From NCBI GenBank assembly GCA_001839685.1, contig MLAK01000993.1:1-26565 (forward strand): DNA of 26,565 bases, given 5' to 3'. Under the pieces are notes generated by a model, which ran no database searches, was not told where the DNA came from, and saw only the letters and a program-made list of their open reading frames with translations. Each line of letters opens with the position of its first letter. Within the stretch, counting starts at the first letter, position 1. This document shows positions 1 through 8,195 of this stretch, piece by piece. The position numbers were made by a program, and so were the translations under genes. This DNA is from Tritrichomonas foetus (taxonomy: Eukaryota; Parabasalia; Tritrichomonadida; Tritrichomonadidae).

Positions 1-439
1 TTTTCATTTATGATTTCGTTGGTTTTCTCATTCATGAAATTTTCAGTTGGGATAAATTGAGCGAAGCGCAATTTATCACAACTGTATACTCTACTCTTTC
101 ATTCTCAAAGTCATGATCCACATTTTTTCTCATAAAAAGTTCATATTGACCTTTTAATAGGTGAATGCACAAAATATTGAGATTATTAATTCAAAAAAAG
201 CCAATTTTAATCATTTTTTGTTTCCAAATCATAGTAGAATAGGAGAGAAATCACTTACTTATAGAATATTCGGTGAATGATTTAAAATAGCTCAATTGCA
301 TTACATTCCTGATGATCTCTCATCAGTGGAAACAAGTCCCAAATCACATTCTTGTCTATAAAGAAAGCAAATATATTTTTGACAAAACATTTGAGCTCTC
401 CTTTTGGCAGAACATCCAATTTTTCATTTTTGGGATGAA
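1..439. other. Left-edge spacer, no gene recognised
   Basis: AT-rich sequence with no convincing reading frame. The short open frame starting at 312 on the plus strand overlaps the Myb-type relic on the other strand and has no protein-like character of its own. The only structured item is the hairpin at 51-77. Confidence 0.6.
51..77. repeat. Hairpin with 9-bp perfect stem
   Basis: GATAAATTG (51-59) and its reverse complement CAATTTATC (69-77) flank a 9-nt GC-rich centre, AGCGAAGCG. The GC-rich loop stands out in an otherwise T/A-rich stretch. No function can be assigned; it could be a piece of a mobile-element end or a structured transcript. Confidence 0.6.
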
Positions 440-859
440 TCATTTCACAATCGAAGTTATTTTCAGAAGCATTAATCTTTTTCCATTTGGAAAATGAGAT
501 ATATATCGAGTATTTGAATGATTTTGCATATTCATAGGATTATTTCCAGATGAATACATATTTTGATGTTTTTTGATAAATTTTGATACGAATCTGTTTT
601 TAAAAACTTCTTCCAGATGGCATTTCCGATATTTCAACAAAACGAGGACAGATTTCTTCATATTTTTGGATATGGAATCATCTTCTGGACAAAATTTGCC
701 CTCCCTGAAATTCTCAAGTAAGTAGTTATTGTATATTTCAATACATTGGCAACAAGTTCTTTGAGCCATAAACCTGGCAATTTCTTCCCAATACTTTTTG
801 AAGAGTTTGGCTAATCTTTCATCTTCTTCTGGTGTGAATTTTATGTGGGTTCTGCTTGC
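440..859 (-). pseudogene. Degraded Myb-type (R2R3-like) DNA-binding protein
   Basis: The minus-strand frame is open from just inside a stop (860-862) to 440, about 139 codons. The only early ATG (769) lies inside the domain. Read from the open end it gives KFTPEEDERLAKLFKKY, then WEEIARFMAQRT and CIEIYNNYL. This is the layout of a first Myb repeat: acidic helix 1, a tryptophan, then a recognition helix ending in NNYL. The usual glycine-containing loop between helix 1 and the tryptophan is missing. A second repeat is hinted at by KFCPEDDSIS and FKNRFVSKF, but its tryptophans are gone. Trichomonad Myb proteins bind promoter elements in the nucleus. The lack of a start codon before the domain, the shortened loop and the eroded second repeat point to a pseudogene; a missed upstream exon is the alternative. 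No initiator motif sits at the internal ATG. Confidence 0.55.
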
Positions 860-1273
860 CTATACATAACATGAGATTTCACTCAAGAGAATCGAACAAA
901 ATCTCAATGAATGAAAAATAATTCCGCAAAGTCATTCAATTCTCTTTGTTACGATTTATAAAAATCCCTTCTCAATCAAATTTGATAAAATTTTTGAGAT
1001 ATTAAATTCAATTCATTCAGAAGAAAGTCTCGATTTTCCAAACAAATCCATTTTAGGATGATTTTATTTCTTTCAATGTAATTCAAAATCAATGAAATTT
1101 ATAAAACTTTGTCGAAAATTAACTGAAAAACGGAAATATTCTTCTTTAAATAGATTTAATCAGCTTCCAAATCGCCGAAAGAGGATACTACAATGTGTAT
1201 TGATGTTTTCAATATAAATCTGTGAGATCATCTCAATTCAAACCTTCACAGTTGGATATCTTTTCAAATGGAA

Positions 1274-1299
1274 ATGGAACAAAATCGATTTTGTTCCAT
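1274..1299. repeat. Perfect 26-bp palindrome
   Basis: The half-site ATGGAACAAAATC is followed immediately by its exact reverse complement, with no spacer, and ATCGAT is at the centre. It lies in non-coding DNA. It may be a dimeric-protein site, a cruciform or an inverted-repeat remnant; nothing nearby decides which. Confidence 0.75.
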
Positions 1300-1757
1300 C
1301 ATGAACAAAAAAAAAATGTAATAAAATCAGATCATGCATGATTGCATCTGAGAGTCATATTTGCAAACAATTTTTTTCTGAACATATATAGTCTGACGAA
1401 TAGTTTTTTGAATATTATGAAGATTGGCAAAATGAAAATATCATCGAATGATGCAATTACATCAATCAGATTTCATAAATATTACATATTAAAGGACTCG
1501 TAATTTACCTTGAAATTAACAAGTTAGAAATATTTTTTTTCTGATCTGTAAAATAAAAATTCTTATTTTCAAACTAAAAATTTCTATCAAATTATGCAGA
1601 AAGATAGAATTTATTTTCATTTATAACATTTCCGTATTATTGATGAGTAAAGCTCACGATTTCTTTGAGTGTATTTTTTGAACTCAAAATATTATTTTTC
1701 AGAGATTGAAGATGAATAGTTGAATAATTCTATTCCATAGCATTAGTACTTTGGACA

Positions 1758-2030
1758 AATGTGATTGATATTTTGAGAAAAGAACCAGAACAACATAATA
1801 TTAGTAAATTTCATCGTTATTCTAGGAAAACAACCAGATATTTTCTTTATTGCACTTTTTGATCAAATCAAATCGACGTGAGCTGAGTAAATAGCCATTA
1901 TCATTATGGGGAAGAAAGTAAATCTCAGCCCATAATTTCATTAAAGGCACTTGAAAGACCAGAATGTGAAAAAAAAGTACATCAAGTCATATAAATCAGA
2001 GCAGTTGTTTCATTCTAAATTTTTAAATGA
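1758..2030 (+). pseudogene. Weak relic of a coding sequence
   Basis: One plus-strand frame reads DILRKEPEQHNISKFHRYS from about 1767. It continues in the same frame through later stretches with balanced amino-acid use (for example ISLKALERPECEKKVHQ), but is cut by several in-frame stops. The surrounding frames are low-complexity by comparison. No family was recognised. It could be chance, so confidence is low. Confidence 0.25.
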
Positions 2031-2952
2031 AAACCAGAAAATAGATTAATTTGTATTTACAAATAAGAACGAAAAATCTGAAAAGAACATATCATTAGAT
2101 TAATAAATATTTTTTTTTCTCACATTCTTTCGTTAGATTATTTTCCTGATAATAACATGCATTGAATTCATTTTTGATACTTTTTGTACCTTCTAATCAT
2201 TGAAAATTGAGTTATGAAAGAATTAATTTTTTTTTTTTGATATGTGAGACCTCTTTGACAACATTAAAACATCTTATTCTTACTAATATTTAGATTAACT
2301 GATTATTTTGAGTCAATTAGTTATTTTTTCCATTAATCGTTCAAACGAAATTATTTCTCTATGAATTTTTGGTGAGATTTTATCACAGCTAATTTAAGAT
2401 CATTTCCTCATGCCGGGGGTCAATTTAATAATTCATTTCATTGATATCAATTTCAGAAACGGTTTCTAGAAAAATCGGTTTACTCAATTTATACAAGGAA
2501 TGATACTTCTTTATTATAAGTATATAAATCAAATTTAAAATTCGAAAAGCCAAACTGTTTATTTTTTCTTTTGACAAATATTTGTAATTTTGGTCAGAAA
2601 TTTCTTCAAAATAATTCGATTATTTAATAATATCCTTCTAATGTTATTATTTTCAGCATTAATTTGTCTTAAATTCCACGTTCAAAATATTTTTTCTAAT
2701 TTCTCAGCCATCTTCACGAAAATGCATTGATGTCTAATTCTCCTTATTATGGACTTAACCTAATCATTCTAATCCACGCAGATCAAGTCTTGTAAAAATT
2801 CTATATAGAGAAATAGAATTTAGACAAAAAAATTGTGATAATTTCTCACAAAAATTTAGAATATTTCCAGGAAATTTTCAATTATCTCAATTTTTTTCTT
2901 AAGAATTGACTATTATCTCGAAATTCAATTTTGAACAAATTATAAATAAAAC

Positions 2953-2970
2953 TAGATGTATACAAACTAA
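2953..2970 (+). repeat. Left arm of an 18-bp inverted repeat 1.1 kb apart
   Basis: TAGATGTATACAAACTAA is the exact reverse complement of the sequence at 4035-4052. Together they bracket about 1.1 kb that contains the decayed gene at 3333-3601. Terminal inverted repeats of a non-autonomous element are one reading. No clear target-site duplication is visible. Confidence 0.55.
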
Positions 2971-3332
2971 CTAGCTCTAGATGTAGAAGACCATTGAGAG
3001 ATCTAAATGAATAATTGTTGATATTATTGTCATCTAAAAATTATTTAATTGTAATCCTATTAATAATATATAAATATTATAATTTAAAAATCAAGATACA
3101 GAGAAAACCAAATCCAAAAAAAAATTGTGAGAAAAAAATAAACCCCACAGAAATTTCTGAGAATTATTGAGATANAAAAGTGATTTTATAGCATTAATAT
3201 CTTGATTATTTCTTATCATAAATCGTGCTTTTTATTATCATATGACCCTCCATCGAAAATTATAATGTTTTCCAAAATACAAAAATGAAGTATAAAAAAA
3301 ATATTAATAATTTTGATATAAATAAAAAAAAT

Positions 3333-3601
3333 TTAGGCATCAATGAGAAGATTACGAATGTTTTGCCATCTAAATGGCGAGTCATCAGAAAATTCACTTG
3401 GCATCGAGTCTGGAAAAAAACATATTGGATTCCATTTTTCTTGATTTGGTCTTTCAATCGTTGTATCTGTATCCCTGCTTGAGAATGTGCTGTTGAGGAC
3501 TGCCAGTCTATTTTCTTCATATACTAAAATTTTATGACAGAAAAGATTTCAATACATTCATATTTGTCAAATGGAAATTGAATTAATTCAACATCACTGA
3601 G
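3333..3601 (-). pseudogene. Decayed protein-coding fragment, family unknown
   Basis: Two adjoining minus-strand frames have protein-like composition. The upstream one (3601 to a TAG at 3524-3526) includes ELIQFPFDKYECIEIFS. The downstream one (about 3530 to a TAA at 3333-3335) includes KILVYEENRLAVLNSTFSS and ends FRWQNIRNLLIDA. They join if one base is added to the short A run near 3528-3531, so a one-base deletion (or sequence error) separates them. No ATG or initiator is visible upstream, and the frames above 3601 are full of stops, so this is the 3' part of a dead or truncated gene. A different frame starting at ATG 3520 is longer as a single open frame but reads into low-complexity F/I-rich sequence and is judged a shadow. 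Confidence 0.4.
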
Positions 3602-3622
3602 TTAAAACTATCAAAATTTTCG

Positions 3623-3642
3623 CGATTTTTAATTAAAAATCG
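3623..3642. repeat. Perfect 20-bp palindrome
   Basis: CGATTTTTAATTAAAAATCG equals its own reverse complement. It lies just beyond the upstream edge of the decayed coding fragment. The high A/T content lowers its significance, but the CG ends make it a clean unit. Confidence 0.6.
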
Positions 3643-4034
3643 ATAGAAGAAGTGTAAATAGAATTATGGGAAGCAGTATTATAATCTTTGTGATTCTTGG
3701 AAAAAAAGCTTCTCACAATTTTTTTTTAGGCTTCCTCCAAAATCGCTCTTTTTTCGGTTTAATTGTTGCAAAATTTCAAAACTATGAATAAATATGGCTC
3801 ATAACTATAAAAAATAGATTTAACAATTGACTGAAAGACTTATCACCCGAAAACTGAAACAATAGCTTCTTCAGAATCATTTTCGAAATATTTTTGAATT
3901 CGGCCATTTGCGAAGTTTGCGATAAGGGAAATTTTCGTCATTCTTTTAGCTATTTGGGTTTTGATTTTTGACTGATGGTATTAAGTAATACTGATGATAA
4001 GGATCATTTTAGTGATTTCGTACGTTAAGACTAT

Positions 4035-4052
4035 TTAGTTTGTATACATCTA
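4035..4052 (-). repeat. Right arm of an 18-bp inverted repeat 1.1 kb apart
   Basis: TTAGTTTGTATACATCTA is the exact reverse complement of 2953-2970. The match stops on both sides, so the arms are sharply bounded. Confidence 0.55.
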
Positions 4053-4569
4053 TTTTTACAATATCTTCATTTTTAACATCATAAATATGGCGATTTCTTC
4101 AATGACTCCTGTCTTCAGAATAAAAAGAGTTGCTTTTCAGAATGAATGATTCAATCAAAAGCGATATTATTTTTGTATCATGAAAAATGAAATTGAATAT
4201 AAAATTCAGAAAATCGAAATAAAAGTAGAAAAAATAATCTATAAAACTATCAAAAAGAAAGAACCATTTCAATTTATCAATGCAATAATTCATGCTTTTC
4301 AGAATTGTCCAACACATCCAATTTCTTTGATATCTTCGTATTCATAAAAAAAATCATTTGAATATCAGATATTGATTATGTTGCCACTAACACAAACAAA
4401 GAAAATCATTCATATGTTGTACAAAGTCAATTTATTGCCCCTCACAATACAGAAACTTTATTTTCTTGGGACAAACTTTTTGAACGTTGTGCAAACGAAT
4501 TAGTCAAACATTCAATTGCTGTTTTTACAGTATAGAATTATTCCTCACTCTCACAATTTGTGAATCAAA

Positions 4570-4575
4570 TCACTA
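4570..4575 (+). promoter_or_regulatory. Initiator (Inr) TCACTA
   Basis: Matches the trichomonad initiator TCA(+1)Y(T/A), 42-47 nt before the ATG at 4617. A second match, TCACT, lies at 4545-4549. In this lineage the Inr specifies the transcription start, so either would give a short leader and excludes the GTG at 4560 as the preferred start. Confidence 0.5.
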
Positions 4576-4616
4576 AAGTTTATATTTTTCAATTGAATAC
4601 TTACTTGTTGAACCAA

Positions 4617-5525
4617 ATGACACGCACTATTCTTCCACCTATATCAACTTTTGATTCACCAATGCCCGTACTTTCTTTAGATTTAACAGAATCAAACAAA
4701 CTTCTTTCATCAAATCAAATTCACGATAAACCAAAGTTTTTAAAATCGCCAGGTAATTCGCCTCAAAGTCAATCGAAAAATGATAGTAGGATTTGTGACG
4801 TGAATTGTCAAGAAAGATTACCTGGTTCATCTCCGAATCCAAATAATCACCCGCCAAAAGATTGCAAAGAGAAGGAATTATCGCCTAGACCTGCACAATT
4901 CACTATAGAAGAAGACCTGGAAATAGTAAAATGCGTGTTTGCTTTTTATAAACATTCATTGAATAAAAAAATTCCGTGGTCATTCTGGCAGGTTTATAGA
5001 AGAGCAACTGGCACTCCACGATCAAACCCTAGTTTATATCATCACTGGGAGGGATCGATCTGCAAAAAATATGGAGTTTTTATCAAATCAGGGAAACTCC
5101 AAGATTGCATTCATTTCATTGAAGCTCAAATTGCAATGGAAAAAGGAACAATTAATCATTTCCCGAATTCAAAAAGTTCAGCAAATAGTGGAACACCATT
5201 AGGATGTCGTCGGTCACAAACGCATGATGTATTTCAGGACAATATGGGATATATGAGCCAACCGCAATTTTTGAATATGAATATGGGCGGTGTAAATAAT
5301 TCTCAATTTAATTACAATTCAGAACAATATAATAATTTGCAGATATATAATTTGAACAATTCTCCTCAAATTATGGCCCAAAATGAAATAAATAATATGA
5401 ACTATGCAAATACTGTTGTTAATGTCAATGAAAATTCGTTCATCAGGCCCTCGCCATTAATGAGGAACTTTTCAGCTCCTGGGTTTGGGGTTAATCAATG
5501 TTGCTACCCTCCATTTTGCCAATAA
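4617..5525 (+). CDS. Myb/SANT-like DNA-binding domain protein
   Basis: A predicted 302-residue nuclear DNA-binding protein. The open frame extends upstream to a GTG, but the first ATG is at 4617 and follows an initiator, so that start is chosen. Residues 1-90 are S/P/N-rich and probably disordered. Residues about 94-158 form one compact domain: FTIEEDLEIVKCVFAFYK, then PWSFWQVYRRATGTPRSNPS, then YHHWEGSICKKYG. A leading acidic helix, regularly spaced aromatics and a basic final helix resemble Rap1-type Myb, SPK or SANT-like domains. It differs from the usual trichomonad R2R3 Myb in carrying a single repeat with a long loop. Residues about 180-302 are N/Q/M-rich and low-complexity, as in many protist transcription factors. 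The DNA-binding role is inferred from domain shape; target and partners are unknown. The fold class is moderately supported, the exact family is not. Confidence 0.7.
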   Translation: MTRTILPPISTFDSPMPVLSLDLTESNKLLSSNQIHDKPKFLKSPGNSPQSQSKNDSRICDVNCQERLPGSSPNPNNHPPKDCKEKELSPRPAQFTIEEDLEIVKCVFAFYKHSLNKKIPWSFWQVYRRATGTPRSNPSLYHHWEGSICKKYGVFIKSGKLQDCIHFIEAQIAMEKGTINHFPNSKSSANSGTPLGCRRSQTHDVFQDNMGYMSQPQFLNMNMGGVNNSQFNYNSEQYNNLQIYNLNNSPQIMAQNEINNMNYANTVVNVNENSFIRPSPLMRNFSAPGFGVNQCCYPPFCQ

Positions 5526-6677
5526 CTTCGGACTTTGTATATTTTGTATTGTATGAATTCGCATTTGCTTTTTCGGAAATTGCAAAATTTTTGATTTATC
5601 ATGATCAGTGATTATATATTATTAGAATAAAAGGGAAACTAGATTGTCTCTAAAATAGTCATTTTTAGTGTTTTTTACATGTATTGATGAATTTTTAATA
5701 AAATATAATTATTTACGACAATAATTTTACTATGGTAAAAAAAATATAATTAAATTAATTATTTTTCCTTATTTAATATTAATTACGATTACAATGATTG
5801 GGAACCAATCAAAAATAAAATTGACAGAATATCGTTCAGAACAATTCCTTGAGTTTGGGAAAAATTCGGTATTTTCGTTTATATATGCTTGTAAAAAGAT
5901 TAAAGACACAAAATTGTGAGTGTGAAACATGATTTTTCTTTTTTGTATAAATTAGAATATTCGAATTCTATGATTTTCGGATATAAATAGGTTATATACA
6001 AAATTATTGTCTATTTTTAAATGTTATTGCTCGTCATTAAGGATAATTATTTTTCTCACATATAATTTATTATTTTACCTGAAGACACGCCACTAACTTT
6101 CAAAGAATGATCTTTTTTTTCTCCCCTAATAACTATTATTGTGAACCAGCATCTAATAGGATCACTAAAATTGTCACTTGTTAATTAATCTGTATGAATG
6201 ATTCAACAAAATATTCCATACGAAAGAGATATATTTTTTCGAAAAAATTCTCATAAATATAACAATCTTTCAATTGTGTTCTTTTTTTGTTACCTTTCAA
6301 TCGGTATTCAAGTCATTTAATGGCATGTATCGCACAAACATTTGGCTCATCAAAGAATGACGATAAATCACCACATTTCATCACACCAAAGCGAAATTAA
6401 CTTCATTTATAAAACAGGAACATTATTTTGGTTTCAATCAATAAATGTATGAATATATAGTCTATATTTCTAAGTAAATCCGGTTTATTATTATTAGAAT
6501 CAAAATGAATTTTATCCATTCTCTAGAAAAAAGGACCTTAGATTAAGCTAGGGCAACAGGTCTTTACCTAATTAATCCTTTCCATTTCTTTTTTTTTTTT
6601 GTTCCAAGATACAAAATCGCCTTCTGACAATCGTGGAAGCATTCTTACAAACTATAGGAATGAGATGACAAACACAG
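5526..6677. other. Spacer, no gene recognised
   Basis: This is 1.15 kb of AT-rich DNA between the Myb/SANT-like gene and the ubiquitin-like gene, downstream of both. No frame looks coding. Near 6527-6590, AAAGGA...GATTAAGCTAGG and CCTAATTAATCCTTT form an imperfect inverted repeat that could fold in the 3' region of the ubiquitin-like transcript. Confidence 0.6.
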
Positions 6678-6980
6678 CTACAGTGTTGCCATATGTAAAT
6701 AACGAGACACCTGCGATCTTTGTTGGTCTAATTTGATTATTTTGAAAAACTCGTCTTGGCTGGGAAGAAGATCGCTTGGATACACTCTTATTTTATCACC
6801 ATTTCTCAGGCCAAATGCTTTGATACGGAAATCATCATATAAAAATTTCTCACCACATAAGAAATAATCACCAGGGCGCGAATATTTGTAGAGCACTCGG
6901 ACTCTGTCCTCGGATGAAACAGTTATGTCTTTGGTATGACCATCTTTGAATACCAACTGAACATTGATCATTTGCATCAT
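6678..6980 (-). CDS. Small ubiquitin-like (beta-grasp) protein
   Basis: A 100-residue protein. Residues about 5-67 follow the ubiquitin pattern: a first strand (INVQLVFKDG), a second strand (HTKDITVSSED), a helix region, then FLCGEKFLYDDFRIKAFGL, which lines up with ubiquitin's LIFAGKQLEDGRTLSDYNI, and a final strand (NGDKIRVYP). The central helix is shorter than in ubiquitin. There is no C-terminal Gly-Gly; instead a charged tail of about 33 residues (KIIKLDQQRSQVSRYLHM) follows, so it is probably not conjugated and may act as a binding module. Two ATGs head the frame; the first is taken. An initiator TCACTT lies 22-27 nt upstream (7002-7007), supporting a real small gene. The family is inferred from pattern matching. 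Confidence 0.65.
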   Translation of the reverse strand: MMQMINVQLVFKDGHTKDITVSSEDRVRVLYKYSRPGDYFLCGEKFLYDDFRIKAFGLRNGDKIRVYPSDLLPSQDEFFKIIKLDQQRSQVSRYLHMATL

Positions 6981-7001
6981 TTTTTCACGAACTGTCGAAT
7001 G

Positions 7002-7007
7002 AAGTGA
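7002..7007 (-). promoter_or_regulatory. Initiator (Inr) TCACTT
   Basis: Reads TCACTT on the minus strand, 22-27 nt upstream of the ATG at 6980. A second near match, TCATTC, follows directly. Supports expression of the small ubiquitin-like gene with a leader of about 24 nt. Confidence 0.55.
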
Positions 7008-7696
7008 TCATTGTGTCAATTATTTATTTTATATTCATTGAATTCGAATGCGATAGAAAATAAGCAATTGGAAATTTGAGATATTTATTCCATAAATTCA
7101 GAGATTATTTCATGATTATGTATAAATTTTATTTTTGTGAAGTCTCTATCAAAATCTTAAACAAAAAGTAAGATTTTTTGAAAATGAATTATTTATACAT
7201 TTATTCAAAAGACCTAAACGATATCAGAGAATCTTCATAAATTAAATTTTGGGAAACTTATTCAAAACATTTTATATTATTATTTTCTGTGTCAACAGAA
7301 AAACTCGGGAATTCATATGATTTATTACCATACATTGAAAATTCAAAACTTTTTATATTTGTTCCAAAGAAAGCGCCAATCGATAAATTTTTCAAAACTC
7401 ATTATTTTCCTTCCGAAAAATATCATATTTATTATACCTTGTTCAATTATATAATTTTCACAGTAGAAATTCAATAAATATATAGGTTTTGAGTATAAAG
7501 AACTAATATTTCATAAAACACTTTTTAAAATTACAATTTCATCCAAAAAAAGCAATAACACTTTATTTAAGATTGAGTACTCACAAAATTTTCCAAGACC
7601 AAAATGAAAAAGTTCTTTTGCAAAATATTTCTGTGAATTGTGATATCGCAAATTGATGATCAGCCATAGAAATAAACATTCACCAAAATATTGAAA

Positions 7697-7736
7697 ATTT
7701 TAGCGTATATCCCGCGAAGTCGTACAACGCTAAAAT
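7697..7736. repeat. Hairpin, 9-bp perfect stem, GC-rich loop
   Basis: ATTTTAGCG (7697-7705) and CGCTAAAAT (7728-7736) flank a 22-nt loop containing CCCGCGAAGTCG, unusually GC-rich for this spacer. Function unknown. Confidence 0.5.
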
Positions 7737-7813
7737 ATCCTATACACGTTATTACATGAAATAACGAATAAATCTTTGATAAATCAACTAATTTTAGACA
7801 ATGACAATTTCTT

Positions 7814-7891
7814 TCGTATTTGATTCGTATTTCATTTGTAATTTACTCGTATTTCATTTGTAACTTATTCTCATTTCATTTGTAACTCATT
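7814..7891 (+). repeat. 22-bp tandem repeat, three copies plus a partial
   Basis: Units begin at 7826, 7848 and 7870, each 22 bp, with a partial unit from 7814. The core is (C)GTATTTCATTTGTAA; the last unit starts CTCATTTC. Copies differ by a few bases each, so the array is not freshly expanded. It lies in non-coding DNA downstream of the 1018-residue gene. Confidence 0.75.
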
Positions 7892-8195
7892 AATATTTCT
7901 ACGAATAGATGGAAATTTCCTATTTTCATTTATAATTCAATAATTCAAAAAAAAAAAGCATAAAAATATAAAAAATTCGAGGGTAAAAAAAAACTGGCAA
8001 AAATAATATAACTTATTTAACTACAACACATAAACACTTCTTAAAATATAATATCACTTCGTTCTGTTTCATTCATCAGAATTCATAAAAATAATCATTA
8101 TTTGTTTTCAACCAAAAATAATTCATTTGGAAGAATTATTTATTTTTTTGTGAATCTAATCTTTCAAAATTGATTCACAATTTCTTTTGCTTTTT

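Larger units (their letters stand above)
863..3332. other. Gene-poor spacer with palindrome and relic coding
   Basis: This is 2.5 kb of strongly AT-rich DNA with long T and A runs and no intact gene. It contains a 26-bp perfect palindrome (1274-1299), a stretch near 1758-2030 that reads as protein-like but is broken by in-frame stops, and the left arm of a distant inverted repeat (2953-2970). An ambiguous base (n) is at 3175. Confidence 0.6.
3602..4569. other. Spacer upstream of the Myb/SANT-like gene
   Basis: No intact gene. It contains a 20-bp perfect palindrome (3623-3642) and the right arm of the distant inverted repeat (4035-4052). A phenylalanine-rich open frame at 4099-4317 (minus) is low-complexity and unsupported. 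The last tens of bases hold the initiator candidates of the downstream gene. Confidence 0.55.
7008..8195. other. Spacer with tandem repeat and hairpin
   Basis: No intact gene in 1.2 kb. An open frame at 7289-7477 (plus) has protein-like composition (for example LGNSYDLLPYIENSKLFIF) but starts at GTG, has no ATG and no initiator, so it is at best a relic. The stretch also contains a 9-bp-stem hairpin (7697-7736) and a 22-bp tandem repeat (7814-7891). Confidence 0.55.

Noticed and set aside
3260..3520. 86-codon minus-strand frame as a real gene
   Set aside because: The neighbouring frame over the same bases is far more protein-like and ends cleanly at 3333; the longer frame ends in F/L/I-only sequence.
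4099..4317. 72-codon minus-strand frame
   Set aside because: Dominated by F/I/Y low complexity expected from AT-rich DNA; no motif or initiator.
7289..7477. 62-codon plus-strand frame
   Set aside because: Begins at GTG, has no ATG or initiator, and matches no family; noted only as a possible relic.
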